Source of the DNA: CAZBMJ01 sp964493205
GTDB lineage: Bacteria; Myxococcota; UBA727; JABDBI01
Direction: 5' to 3'
Length of the DNA stretch: 64,000 nucleotides
NCBI GenBank assembly: GCA_964493205.1
Contig: CAZBMJ010000007.1
Coordinates: 1 to 64,000 of the forward strand
The notes under the pieces are model-generated. The model saw only the letters and a program-made list of their open reading frames with translations, was not told where the DNA came from and made no database searches. Below, piece after piece: positions 25,726-35,022 of this stretch. The translations under genes were made by a program, and so were the position numbers. The stretch's first letter is position 1, and each line of letters begins with the position of its first letter.

Positions 25726-26586
25726 TTATAACTTTCCAGAAAGCATAAGGCGATCGAATTGCACGAGCCAAGGATTAATCATTGTGTTTGACGATAAGTG
25801 ACCAAAATGCTTTTCTCTGAATTCAAGCCAGGAATTTTGATTATTAAATGGGTTGCCTTTTGGGAAGTCAGGCATCTCTGCCCTTATAGCCTTATACATA
25901 ACCTCAAACATAGAATCTGCGCTTACAAGACGCTCATTTTGAGCCTTCCATTCTGTCAATCTAACACTCAGTCTCCCTATTGTCAGGGCCAAATTGGTAC
26001 TCCAATCTTCCATTGGACCAGCCTTAAGGTGTAGTATCATAACAGCAATATCGACAGCATTGCTATGGTTATTATCGATCTCCCTATTAAATCCATGTTT
26101 AATATTTCGTATCTCATTCCAATAATCTGTGGCATTTTTAGTAGCCTCTCTTGCACCAAACAATGCCATAGTATTTCTGGTGTTCGAATCGCTCTCTTTT
26201 GCCAATATTTTCCAACGCTCATCAAACCAGCTTGGATAATCATGATATTGGACTAAACGGCTGTAAAAACCCTTACCAGGGTACATAAGGTTGTACTGCG
26301 ATGCAAATGCAAACTTAGCTCCATCAACTATAGACCAAACATATTCTAAATAAGCATTCATTATGATCAACAAGGCTAATTTTTCTCTGGGCGAGCTAAC
26401 TTGTTTTCTTTCAATAAAGCTAGCCAATTTTGTGGATAGCTCTTCCATAAGTAATTTGAGATAAGCTGGTTCATCGTTACTATTTTTTACAGTATTAAAG
26501 ATTTCTTCTTTTGAACCCATCCAATTACTACTATGTGCAAAAAAAACATAAAAAAAAAGAAAGACTGTCAAGATTGCCTTAATCAT
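25726..26586 (-). CDS. Secreted protein of unknown function
   Basis: Not recognised. The ATG at 26586 is chosen: GAGAGG lies upstream and an in-frame TTG at 26598 lacks one. The 286-residue protein has a signal peptide (KAILTVFLFFYVFFAHSS) and is mostly helical, with Trp-rich parts (WNEIRNIKHGFNREIDNNHS, NSWLEFREKHFGHLSS). Residues of about 160-235 show leucine-rich helices (VMILHLKAGPMEDWSTNLAL). It stands alone with its own upstream region next to the yefM operon. Confidence 0.65.
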   Translation of the reverse strand: MIKAILTVFLFFYVFFAHSSNWMGSKEEIFNTVKNSNDEPAYLKLLMEELSTKLASFIERKQVSSPREKLALLIIMNAYLEYVWSIVDGAKFAFASQYNLMYPGKGFYSRLVQYHDYPSWFDERWKILAKESDSNTRNTMALFGAREATKNATDYWNEIRNIKHGFNREIDNNHSNAVDIAVMILHLKAGPMEDWSTNLALTIGRLSVRLTEWKAQNERLVSADSMFEVMYKAIRAEMPDFPKGNPFNNQNSWLEFREKHFGHLSSNTMINPWLVQFDRLMLSGKL

Positions 26587-26777
26587 AATACCTCTCAAAA
26601 GTAAAAACTCATAACATATGGGACTATCAAGGTATTCGTTTTTTATAAACCCACCGTTTTAAATTACTTGTTTAGTACCATCTTGAAAAATGCTACCTGG
26701 GAGCTAACGACAATGTACGTATAAATATGCCCCCATTATTAAATAGATATATGATTAAACGAATTAAGGAATAAATT

Positions 26778-26978
26778 ATGAAATTATATTTTTTTTTGGC
26801 AAGTGCTTTGTTTTTTTCTTTTGCTCCTGCAAGTTTTGCGACTGATAAATTTGATGTATTATCCGCAGAAAAATTAATTAATGTTTTGCAAAAAACTGAA
26901 AATCAATCAATTGAGAACAGCCCTAAAACTATAAAAATAACACTAGATAATAACAACAATATTTTGATGGACTCATGA
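26778..26978 (+). CDS. Small secreted protein
   Basis: 66 residues: a clean signal peptide (KLYFFLASALFFSFAPASFA) and a 45-residue mature part (DKFDVLSAEKLINVLQKTEN onwards) without Cys. TAAGGAATAAATT gives a usable ribosome site. The family is unknown. The signal peptide is the best evidence that it is a real gene. Confidence 0.55.
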   Translation: MKLYFFLASALFFSFAPASFATDKFDVLSAEKLINVLQKTENQSIENSPKTIKITLDNNNNILMDS

Positions 26979-27002
26979 TGAAATAAAGAGTTTATTTACC
27001 TT

Positions 27003-28760
27003 TTAAGGAAAGCATGTATCTGAGTCAACATAATACATCATACAGTCAGTATAATAGGGTTGAGTTAAATTATACTCAATTTGGCTAATAACTTTATTCA
27101 TGATATTGAAGCTCTGAAGCAATATAGCAGCATTAATTTTTTTCTCTTTTGGCTCATCATTATCCTTGTGAATCAACATCATGCGCTCAAGAACCATTTT
27201 AGTTTCTTTATTATGCGTAATCAAATCCAGATTACTTGTACCCTGATAATATTTGATAATAAAATAAGGTAAAGAATAAAGTTCAACAATATTTTCTTTT
27301 GTTGTATGCTCATCAAGAAAAGTAGTAAATTGATCTAAATTATTAACTACTGCCAGAGAGTTAGCATAGGCAAAAACTTCACATAAATAATTACTTTTTT
27401 GTAATTTCACCCTGTTTAAATAGCCTTTTACTTCTTTTTCAGGATATGTTTGTTGATCATTTTCTATCATTTTTTTTAAACATATAAAAAAATCTTCAAA
27501 ATTAGAGTTGAGAAACCATGCATCAGACTGGGCAATAGTTTCCATGAGTACCCAGTATATTTTATTTTGATTTACGATGCGTATAAGAGGAGCTATATGA
27601 TAAGAGCCACGTTTATTCAGCAATAAAATTAAATTTTCTTCATTTAACATAACTTCACAGTAAGTTTTCACTGGAATTTTAAGTGTTTGTTCTAGGCAAT
27701 TTTTTATAAATAAGTAATTAAAATAATATTGCCCTCTTTCTTTATTAATAAAAAATATGTCATTCCACCTCTCTGATAAAAAATGACTACATGCCAAAAG
27801 TTCATGAAGGATGTTAAGAGAAAACTCCAACTCCTCATAAGGCATACTGGGAGAATTTATAAGTATATCTTGAAGAAGAATTTTTAGAGTCTTTTGAATA
27901 TCTTTGTCATTTTTTTCCATAAAATGCCCTCGCAGAGCTCTCACATGGGCAATAGAAAGATTATTTTTATAGGTGTTATATAAATGATGAATTAAATGGC
28001 GGTCGCCATTAAATTGTTTAGCAAGATTCTTTATAAATATTGTATCGTTTTTACTTATTAACCCTGCATATTGTAAATCTCTTTTTTTTTCAGAAAAAAT
28101 ATTAAGTGCTTTTTTTCCGCTGTAAGTATAAAGCTCTAAGTTAAATTCTTTTTTATGATTATATCTATATAATAGATAAATATCATATGCATCTTTATAG
28201 TATTCATATTCATGCTCTATGAGATCATAAAAAGATAACTGTTGAACATTTTCTAAGCTAAAATTATTAATTTTTATGAAGTAATCGTAAGAATCTTCTT
28301 GGGGGTCATAAAGGTATTCATAATTAGATAAAGCAAGATTTTGTTTAAGACTGTCCTCGAATAGTTTAGTATTATTGGGATAGTTTTTAACTTTAAATAA
28401 AACAAAGTTATAATATTTTAATTCTTCAAAAGATAAATTTTGATTAAAATTAGAAAATTTTAAAAATATAAAACTAATATTTGGATATATTTGATTTAAT
28501 AAATTTCTTATTTCTTTGTAACCTTTAGAAATATCCATTTTTAAATAAAGTTCTATATGAAGAGATTCTTGATGCTTGTCTATGTCGATGAAATAATCTT
28601 CATCCTCCGTTTTTGATAATAATTGATTGATTTTATCTTCTATCTCTTTGGGGGTGTTGTCAGTCGGTGATATTACATTAAAACAATAAGTATTATTAGC
28701 TTGTACTGGCAAAGTGCATGAAATTAGATTTATAAAGATAGCAAAAAACAAGTAAAACAT
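27003..28760 (-). CDS. Large secreted protein of unknown function
   Basis: 585 residues with a signal peptide (FYLFFAIFINLISCTLPVQA). The body is acidic, Tyr-rich and Asn-rich and looks helical (ELEFSLNILHELLACSHFLS and ENLILLLNKRGSYHIAPLIR). No catalytic motif was recognised. Base use is as AT-rich as the neighbours. It is convergent with the small 26778-26978 gene and divergent from the photolyase gene; the promoter must lie within about 90 bp. Confidence 0.65.
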   Translation of the reverse strand: MFYLFFAIFINLISCTLPVQANNTYCFNVISPTDNTPKEIEDKINQLLSKTEDEDYFIDIDKHQESLHIELYLKMDISKGYKEIRNLLNQIYPNISFIFLKFSNFNQNLSFEELKYYNFVLFKVKNYPNNTKLFEDSLKQNLALSNYEYLYDPQEDSYDYFIKINNFSLENVQQLSFYDLIEHEYEYYKDAYDIYLLYRYNHKKEFNLELYTYSGKKALNIFSEKKRDLQYAGLISKNDTIFIKNLAKQFNGDRHLIHHLYNTYKNNLSIAHVRALRGHFMEKNDKDIQKTLKILLQDILINSPSMPYEELEFSLNILHELLACSHFLSERWNDIFFINKERGQYYFNYLFIKNCLEQTLKIPVKTYCEVMLNEENLILLLNKRGSYHIAPLIRIVNQNKIYWVLMETIAQSDAWFLNSNFEDFFICLKKMIENDQQTYPEKEVKGYLNRVKLQKSNYLCEVFAYANSLAVVNNLDQFTTFLDEHTTKENIVELYSLPYFIIKYYQGTSNLDLITHNKETKMVLERMMLIHKDNDEPKEKKINAAILLQSFNIMNKVISQIEYNLTQPYYTDCMMYYVDSDTCFP

Positions 28761-28846
28761 AAAAATATTTCCATAGATAATAAATATTAAAATAAAGTAT
28801 TATTCATATAATCTAATAAATGCTGTTTTTCAATAGGAACAAAAAG

Positions 28847-30382
28847 ATGAAAAAGTTGCGATTTATCTTTGGAGATCAATTATCACATTCTATTTCTTCA
28901 TTAACTGATATGGACAAAGAAGATATTATTTTTTTATGTGAAGCAATGGAAGAAGCCAGTTATGTGAAACATCATCCAAAAAAAATTGCCTTTCTTTTTG
29001 CGTCTATGCGTCATTTTGCAGCTGAACTTGAATCCAAAGGCTATCAGGTTCATTACGTAAAACTGATGGATCCATCTAACACAGGTAATTTAACTAAAGA
29101 AATTTTGCGTATATCACACAATCTTAAAGTAAAGCAAATCATAGTCACAGAGCCAAGTGAATATCGCCTGAAAACCATGGTTGATTCTTGGGGACCATTA
29201 CTAGACGTTCCTGTGGAAATTCGCACTGATGATCGTTTTCTTTGTACAATTTCTGACTTTAAAGATTGGGCTGATGGGAAGAAACAATTAAAAATGGAGT
29301 ATTTTTACAGAGAAATGCGCAAAAAATATCAAATATTGATGGAGTCAAAAAATTCTCCTATTGGGGGTCAATGGAACTATGACAAAGAAAATCGTAAGCC
29401 ACCCATAAAAAACCTTAAATCACCCAAGCGCATTAGTCATAAAAAGTCTCTTATTTTAAAAGAAGTACTAAAAATGGTAAATGAAAAATTTTCTAATCAT
29501 TTTGGTATGTTAGAGCCATTTTATTACGCTGTTACACGTGAACAAGCACTCATAGAACTTTATGATTTTATACATCGTATTCTCCCTAATTTTGGCGATT
29601 ATCAAGATGCCATGGTGAAAGGAGAAGCTTATCTTAATCATTCACTATTATCATCCTATATCAATGCAGGACTTTTATTACCCTTAGAGATTTGCCAACT
29701 TGCAGATAACGCTTATAAAACTGGTAAAGTGCCTCTTAATTCTGCTGAAGGTTTTATCAGGCAAATTCTGGGTTGGAGAGAATATATACGTGGTATTTAT
29801 TGGCTAAAAATGCCTCAATATGCTGATTTAAATTATTTTAATGCTAAAACTCCTTTACCTGATTTTTATTGGGGGGCCAAAACAAATATGAACTGTATTG
29901 CGGAAGCGGTATCGCATACAAAAGAGCATGCTTACTCTCATCATATCCAGCGTTTAATGGTAACAGGAAATTTTGCACTTATCGCAGGTTTAGATGTTAA
30001 AGAAGTACAAGAATGGTATCTAGCAGTTTATAGTGATGCTTATGAATGGGTAGAAATGCCCAACACCCTTGGTATGGCTCTTTTTGCTGATGGAGGTATT
30101 GTTGGCAGTAAGCCCTATGCTGCAAGCGGCAAATATATTCATAAGATGAGCAATTTTTGTGATAACTGCTTTTATAAGCCTAATGATATGCTTGATGAAA
30201 AAGCTTGCCCTTTTAATGCACTTTATTGGGATTTTCTTGCTCGCAATCGAGATAAATTAGAGCATAACCAACGCCTACCCTACGTTTATAGCGCTTGGAA
30301 TAAGTTCAGTATAGAAAAACAAAACGCTATAAAAAAGAAAGCAAGCATGATTTTGAGACGTATGAAAATTGGAGGATTGTAA
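28847..30382 (+). CDS. phrB: FeS-type (6-4)/CPD photolyase-cryptochrome (PhrB, FeS-BCP)
   Basis: A photolyase-related protein that repairs UV photoproducts with light. The ATG at 28847 follows AGGA; an upstream ATG at 28820 lacks a ribosome site. With that start the cluster Cys fall at 350, 438, 441 and 454, the numbering I recall for the [4Fe-4S] ligands of Agrobacterium PhrB. The N-terminal antenna domain starts at LRFIFGDQLSHSI. The C-terminal FAD domain has REYIRGIYWLKMPQY, HAYSHHIQRLMVTGNFAL, YSDAYEWVEMPNTLGMALFA and GKYIHKMSNFCDNC. At 511 residues it is full length. Likely protection from sunlight for a free-living phase. Confidence 0.94.
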   Translation: MKKLRFIFGDQLSHSISSLTDMDKEDIIFLCEAMEEASYVKHHPKKIAFLFASMRHFAAELESKGYQVHYVKLMDPSNTGNLTKEILRISHNLKVKQIIVTEPSEYRLKTMVDSWGPLLDVPVEIRTDDRFLCTISDFKDWADGKKQLKMEYFYREMRKKYQILMESKNSPIGGQWNYDKENRKPPIKNLKSPKRISHKKSLILKEVLKMVNEKFSNHFGMLEPFYYAVTREQALIELYDFIHRILPNFGDYQDAMVKGEAYLNHSLLSSYINAGLLLPLEICQLADNAYKTGKVPLNSAEGFIRQILGWREYIRGIYWLKMPQYADLNYFNAKTPLPDFYWGAKTNMNCIAEAVSHTKEHAYSHHIQRLMVTGNFALIAGLDVKEVQEWYLAVYSDAYEWVEMPNTLGMALFADGGIVGSKPYAASGKYIHKMSNFCDNCFYKPNDMLDEKACPFNALYWDFLARNRDKLEHNQRLPYVYSAWNKFSIEKQNAIKKKASMILRRMKIGGL

Positions 30383-30465
30383 ACTTAAAAGGAATAAATT
30401 TCTTTATTAACAGTTTTATCTATTCCTTGACTTATCTTAGTAGAAAATTTTACTAGGATGTCCCT

Positions 30466-30771
30466 ATGAAAAAAATGTCATTTTTTTGTTTAATTAGTTT
30501 ATTTTTTTCCACTCATATTTGGTCTCTTGATCTTGTTATTAAAAAAGAAACAAAGATCAAAAACCCTAATATATTGAGTGATAATGGCGGCCATATGATA
30601 ATTCAAGATGATAATGGATTAACTATTTGCGAACTGCCGAGTTCTCATGAAAGGGAACTTTTTTTAAGTAAAGTAAAATTTCTGGAAACAAATCCTACTA
30701 TTACTGAAGAAAAATTAGCAGAAATTTTACAATTAAGTTTTACAAGCATAGAAAAAATTATGGGTTTATAA
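30466..30771 (+). CDS. Small secreted protein of unknown function
   Basis: 101 residues. AGGATG is the ribosome site before the ATG. The signal peptide is SFFCLISLFFSTHIWS. The mature part begins LDLVIKKETKIKNPN and is polar. It ends with a short helix (ERELFLSKVKFLETN). No family recognised. Transcription could continue from the photolyase gene (83-bp gap) or start in the TTGACTT region just upstream. Confidence 0.55.
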   Translation: MKKMSFFCLISLFFSTHIWSLDLVIKKETKIKNPNILSDNGGHMIIQDDNGLTICELPSSHERELFLSKVKFLETNPTITEEKLAEILQLSFTSIEKIMGL

Positions 30772-30786
30772 AGCTTACTTTTAAAA

Positions 30787-31842
30787 CTATTTGGTTTTTA
30801 CAAGCCAATCATCAAAAATAGTTAATAATTTTTCATTGGGTTCTTTAGGTTTAAAATTATCAATAAATTCAGTGATTTCACTATACTGATGACCTATACC
30901 CTCTACGGTCATTATTGTTACGTTTTGATTACCTGATTCTTCAAGAGCTTTGGTTGCTATTGGAAGGTTTAAGTGTGGGAGGACAAGGCTATCAAACTCT
31001 CCATACACAACTAAAATTGGAGTTGTTATTTTTTTTAAATAATTGGCAGGGTAAACATTTAACATAAAGCGAGACCAGATAAAGCTTGTGTTTGTTTCGT
31101 ATTCACTAAGAAAGTCTTTAGACTCAAGATTTGCCTCATCTTGGGTTTTTCCTTTGTTTTTAAAAAAAACCGTGGCTAACTTTTTTGCTTCTTCTAAAGC
31201 ATCGCCATCGCTTATATTTTTATTTTTTAAAATTTCTTCAGTGATTTTTTTATCAAGTTCTTTATAATTTTCAGCATCTTGTTCAGTTAATATAGATAAT
31301 TCTTTAAGCTTATTAAACATAGAGATTTTGCGAAGTTCAGCAAGTTTTAGCATATTTAGTGCCGGTGTAGCGAATAAAATTAAAAAAGCAATCTCTTTAT
31401 TAGACGCTGCTATCATAGAAGCAATAAGCCCACCTTCGCTGTGACCAAAAAGACCTATTTTTTTTGGATTTATATCCTCTCTGCTCCTTAAAAACTTTAT
31501 ACCCGCTTCCACATCATCGGCTAGGTCTTTTGTTGTAGCTGATAAATAATCACCAGTTGAAGCTCCTGTGCCACGTTTATCGTATCTAAGTACCGCAATA
31601 CCAAGCTTAGAAAATCTTTTGGCTAATAATTCAAATGGTTCGCCAGTATTTCGATTTGTTTGACCCGATCCGGCGATTAACACAATAGCTGGAAAAGGAA
31701 CATTACTACTTTCAGGCAGGGTTAATATTCCAGCAATAGATATGTTTGTATTTTCATTAAGATAAGACACTTCTTCATCTAAACTATAAACAGGGACAGA
31801 AAGAACAAGTAAAAAAAGAATATTAAATAAATAGTTAAACAT
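30787..31842 (-). CDS. Secreted alpha/beta-hydrolase
   Basis: The ATG at 31842 has GGAG at a good distance, and the longer frame begins at 31854 without one. The 351-residue protein has a signal peptide (FNYLFNILFLLVLSVPVYS) and an alpha/beta-hydrolase fold: LIAGSGQTNRNTGEPF with the oxyanion region, YDKRGTGASTGDY, nucleophile Ser in GLFGHSEGG, Asp in VVYGEFDSLVLP and His in EGIGHQYSE. A helical lid lies between about 185 and 250 (KELSILTEQDAENYKELDKK). It belongs to a broad family of dienelactone hydrolase/esterase-like proteins; substrate unknown. Confidence 0.88.
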   Translation of the reverse strand: MFNYLFNILFLLVLSVPVYSLDEEVSYLNENTNISIAGILTLPESSNVPFPAIVLIAGSGQTNRNTGEPFELLAKRFSKLGIAVLRYDKRGTGASTGDYLSATTKDLADDVEAGIKFLRSREDINPKKIGLFGHSEGGLIASMIAASNKEIAFLILFATPALNMLKLAELRKISMFNKLKELSILTEQDAENYKELDKKITEEILKNKNISDGDALEEAKKLATVFFKNKGKTQDEANLESKDFLSEYETNTSFIWSRFMLNVYPANYLKKITTPILVVYGEFDSLVLPHLNLPIATKALEESGNQNVTIMTVEGIGHQYSEITEFIDNFKPKEPNEKLLTIFDDWLVKTK

Positions 31843-31897
31843 ATATTTCTCCATTAACTTATTTATTTATCAATATAATATTTATTTGCAACTAATT

Positions 31898-32506
31898 TTA
31901 ATAAACTATATTTTCATTTTTTAAAATCTCAAATAGCCCTTTTATTGATTTAACTCTTTGACTTATATGCTGTTTTACTATTTCGGGCCCTAGCTCTGCC
32001 ATGGTTTTACTAAAACCATCAGGTATAAAAACTGGATGAAAACCAAATCCGTCTAATCCCCTGGGAGGGTAACAAAATTGTCCGTAAGTTTTACCTTCGT
32101 AAGTAAATAACTGATTAATTTGAGGAATGTAAAGCGCTACAGCACCATGAAAATTAGCTTTTTTACTTTTCCCCTCAAGCAAATTATTTATTTTTATAAA
32201 AGCTGCATCAAGCGAACCACAATCGTGCGCAAAATCTTTAGTTCTAACTCCTGGAAAATTATCTAATGCTTCTACACATAAACCGGAATCATCACAAAGA
32301 GTTGGCAGCATTGTATGTTGGCCATAATAACGAGCTTTATGAATAGCATTTTCTAAAAAAGTTTCATAAGGCTCATCAGGTTCAGCGATTGGATACTCTG
32401 CAAGAGAGCTAATTTTAATGTTTGAATAGCCCAAACTGTGTAAAGTTTCTTTTATTTCAGATATTTTGCCATTATTAGTAGAAGCAACAAAAAGAGTTTT
32501 AAGCAT
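31898..32506 (-). CDS. rdgB: dITP/XTP pyrophosphatase RdgB
   Basis: Cleaves non-canonical purine triphosphates and keeps inosine and xanthine out of DNA and RNA. 202 residues with the Ham1 motifs: FVASTNNGKISEIKETLHSL (N-terminal binding loop), TLCDDSGLCVEALDNFPGV (metal site Asp) and GLDGFGFHPVFIPDG. The length is normal. It follows the alpha/beta hydrolase on the same strand after 55 bp in the same direction as the cupin gene. Confidence 0.94.
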   Translation of the reverse strand: MLKTLFVASTNNGKISEIKETLHSLGYSNIKISSLAEYPIAEPDEPYETFLENAIHKARYYGQHTMLPTLCDDSGLCVEALDNFPGVRTKDFAHDCGSLDAAFIKINNLLEGKSKKANFHGAVALYIPQINQLFTYEGKTYGQFCYPPRGLDGFGFHPVFIPDGFSKTMAELGPEIVKQHISQRVKSIKGLFEILKNENIVY

Positions 32507-32529
32507 TATATTACCTATAGTTTTATAAT

Positions 32530-32871
32530 TTACTCAACCAGTTGGTGCTGATTGATATCAAAAGCAGGATTACAGCAAATAAATAGTTTTAAATTTCCTT
32601 CCCAATAAAATCTTTCATTTATGTCGATTAAAACAATATCTCCAGCATGAAGTGAATATTCTACACAATTGACCACAACTTTACCTATACCCTCTTGGAC
32701 ATACGCCATTTCTTTGCATTGAGTGTTTACTGCACGTTGTTCATTGGGATAACGGCCTGAAATATTTACTATGGCAAAATCAAAATTTTGATCTACCGCC
32801 GGGTATTCAGTTACAACGCATACGTTGCTATTATTTCGCTCTATTGATTGATTTTTATGTAATATTTTCAT
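32530..32871 (-). CDS. Cupin-domain protein
   Basis: 113 residues, cytoplasmic. Residues of about 45-95 form a small beta-barrel cupin pattern: KEMAYVQEGIGKVVVNCVEY followed by SLHAGDIVLIDINERFYWEG. The usual His metal ligands of cupin motif 1 are not apparent (E...V at their places), and the canonical motif-2 His is missing, so metal binding is uncertain. It is placed 23 bp upstream of rdgB on the same strand. Confidence 0.65.
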   Translation of the reverse strand: MKILHKNQSIERNNSNVCVVTEYPAVDQNFDFAIVNISGRYPNEQRAVNTQCKEMAYVQEGIGKVVVNCVEYSLHAGDIVLIDINERFYWEGNLKLFICCNPAFDINQHQLVE

Positions 32872-33057
32872 GCTAATTTTTTACTCTTCTTATTATAAAA
32901 ATAAATAGCTTTAGTTGAGATATTTAAACCAGGTGATAATAGCTACATATAAAGATTTTTAATTTGGCACAAATAAATATATTTTAAAATCATTCATTAA
33001 AAGAAATTAAAAACAGTGTATTGACTTATAAAAATCAATTAATAATATTCTTTTATT

Positions 33058-33918
33058 ATGAAACATTTTACATTAAAAATACACCACATATTTGTATTAA
33101 TTTTTTTTTCTATTACCTGTCTAGCTGCAGAAGAATCTAGCGTAAATAAAAATATCTATGATGAGATTGAATTAACAATGAATGATTTGCATTTACACAA
33201 GGAATGTCATGTTAATATTTTTAATTTAGTTGAAAAATTAAAAACTATACTTACAGAACAAGATTTTAACAAAACACAAGTAATAGTAATGCGTCCTTTA
33301 CAAAAAAGTTTTTCATATGAAGAAACTTATTTACCAAATACAATATGGCTCCATCATGTGGCCTTATTATTTGATGGACATGTTTTCGATTTTTTTAATA
33401 AGAATCAATCAAAGAAATTTTTAGAGCATCTCTATCTGGATTACATATATGAAAATTTTTTCGATTTTAGAAAAATGTTAAAAAACCACTTATCTAATCT
33501 AAGACCAAATAATTATTATTTTTATAGAGGTTTTGATTCTATAAATTTAATTGAACCTTATAGGAAAATTAGTATAGAAAATAGAATTGTTTCCAGTAAA
33601 GATTATTTGTCTTGTCTGGATAGTGAAACTATTTTATTTAAACATGTAATAAATAGCTCTTCATGTTTAACCAAAATTGAATCTTATGATAAAAAGACTT
33701 TTCTTTTATGGTATAAGCATCAATTTAATCAAAAAATAGATGAAACCGATACACTTCTTTTATGGGATAACCTATACCAGCTACATTGGGAAGGAGTCAT
33801 AGACAATAATTGGGTTTTTGATAATATTGCTAATGAAATTACTGATTCTTTTCAATGGTCAGAGCTTGCAGAAATGCAAAAACGCTGGAAAAATAAAGAA
33901 TTAACGGCATATAAGTAA
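33058..33918 (+). CDS. Secreted protein, 3' end cut by an IS982 insertion
   Basis: Not recognised. 286 residues with a signal peptide (KIHHIFVLIFFSITCLA). The stop codon TAA uses two bases of host DNA and the first base of the IS982 element. If the IS and one target duplication are removed, the frame continues TAT TAT GAT ATT ATA CAG TTA AAA AAT TAA, so the uninterrupted gene encoded nine more residues (YYDIIQLKN). The core has Cys50 (LHKECHVNIFN) and WLHHVALLFDGHVFDF with His99/100 and Asp111, which loosely resembles a papain/transglutaminase-like Cys-His-Asp arrangement. Because only the last residues are lost, the product may still be functional. Confidence 0.75.
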   Translation: MKHFTLKIHHIFVLIFFSITCLAAEESSVNKNIYDEIELTMNDLHLHKECHVNIFNLVEKLKTILTEQDFNKTQVIVMRPLQKSFSYEETYLPNTIWLHHVALLFDGHVFDFFNKNQSKKFLEHLYLDYIYENFFDFRKMLKNHLSNLRPNNYYFYRGFDSINLIEPYRKISIENRIVSSKDYLSCLDSETILFKHVINSSSCLTKIESYDKKTFLLWYKHQFNQKIDETDTLLLWDNLYQLHWEGVIDNNWVFDNIANEITDSFQWSELAEMQKRWKNKELTAYK

Positions 33919-34905
33919 CCTGAGCTTTGCTTAAGGATTTGTAAAAAAGAGCTTAAGGAATGGTTAAAAACATAGGACCGTTGAAGTTTTTTGACAAAAA
34001 TAAATTCAAAGAAGGTCCTATGTTAACAGAACTTTTCTGCTCCATCGATGATTTCCTAAATTCACAAAAATTCAACCCGGTTAAGGCTATTTGCCTCAAA
34101 AAAAAACCTCGAAATCGAACAGGTTCATTGTCCACAAGTGAACTGGCTACTATCATTGTATATTTTCATTACTCTGGTTATAAAAATTTCAAACACTATT
34201 ATATTGAACATGTTTGCCGATACTTAAGAAAAGAATTCCCTACTCTCATCTCATACTCTCGCTTTATACAGTTAATGCCACGAGTTTTAATGCCAATAGC
34301 AAGCTTCTTGAAGTCAAGCTTTGGAAAGTGCAGTGGCATATCCATTATAGATTCAACATCGATAAATGTATGCCACAATCGCAGAATAATGCGAAACAAG
34401 GTTTTTTTGGGCTTAGCAGAACGTGGCAAGAGTACCATGGGTTGGTTTTTTGGCTTTAAAGTACATTTGATAACAAATGATCGAGGAGAACTTTTATCTG
34501 TAAAAGTGACCAAAGGCAATGTTGATGATAGGCAAGCAGTGCCAAAAATGGTAAAAAATATATTCGGAAAGTTATTTGGTGACAAGGGCTATCTTTCAAG
34601 TTCACTATCAGAAAAATTACGTTCTAAGGGCTTAAGCTTAATCACAACGATTAAAAAAAATATGAAAAATAAACTCATGCCTTTGTTTGATAAAATCATG
34701 CTTAGAAAGCGATTTATAATAGAAACAATAAATGACAAATTAAAAAATGAGTGCCAGATTGAGCATACCCGGCATCGTAGTCCTATGAATTTTTTAGTAA
34801 ACCTTCTAGCAGGTTTAACTTGTTATCAGATGAGCCCTAAAAAACCTACTCTAAAAATACCTTCAAACCTTAATAAAATCTTTATCGCTTAAGCAAAGCT
34901 CAGGT
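33918..34905 (+). mobile_element. Intact IS982-family insertion sequence
   Basis: A 988-bp element bounded by perfect 18-bp terminal inverted repeats, ACCTGAGCTTTGCTTAAG (33918-33935) and its complement (34888-34905), beginning with ACC as usual in IS982. A direct repeat TAAGTA flanks it at 33912-33917 and 34906-34911. It carries one intact transposase gene. Perfect ends and an intact frame point to recent arrival. Confidence 0.95.
34020..34892 (+). CDS. IS982-family transposase
   Basis: 290 residues from an ATG at 34020 with AAGGTCCT upstream; a 20-residue longer frame begins at 33960. IS982 transposases usually start with an M-L-x-x-L-F-C-x-I-D-D-F segment, matching MLTELFCSIDDF. The DDE residues are in SIIDSTSINVCHN (Asp), KLFGDKGYLSSSL (Asp) and RKRFIIETINDKL (Glu); the following IEHTRHRS is also typical. 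The stop codon lies inside the right terminal repeat. The gene looks functional. Confidence 0.94.
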   Translation: MLTELFCSIDDFLNSQKFNPVKAICLKKKPRNRTGSLSTSELATIIVYFHYSGYKNFKHYYIEHVCRYLRKEFPTLISYSRFIQLMPRVLMPIASFLKSSFGKCSGISIIDSTSINVCHNRRIMRNKVFLGLAERGKSTMGWFFGFKVHLITNDRGELLSVKVTKGNVDDRQAVPKMVKNIFGKLFGDKGYLSSSLSEKLRSKGLSLITTIKKNMKNKLMPLFDKIMLRKRFIIETINDKLKNECQIEHTRHRSPMNFLVNLLAGLTCYQMSPKKPTLKIPSNLNKIFIA

Positions 34906-35022
34906 TAAGTATTATGATATTATACAGTTAAAAAATTAAATTATTTTCGAAAATAGACTTAACAGCTTTTGCGAAATATTCATAATAAATTTTAGGTTGA
35001 AGGAACCGTATAAGAGGTTTCT

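Noticed and set aside
26180..26200. TTCGAATC-like tRNA T-loop string
   Set aside because: It lies inside a coding sequence with no acceptor or anticodon stem around it. No tRNA elsewhere was found either.
30389..30428. AAGGAATA/TATTCCTT inverted repeat after the photolyase gene
   Set aside because: The stem is AT-rich and the loop is 24 nt long with no following T-run. Not strong enough for a terminator.
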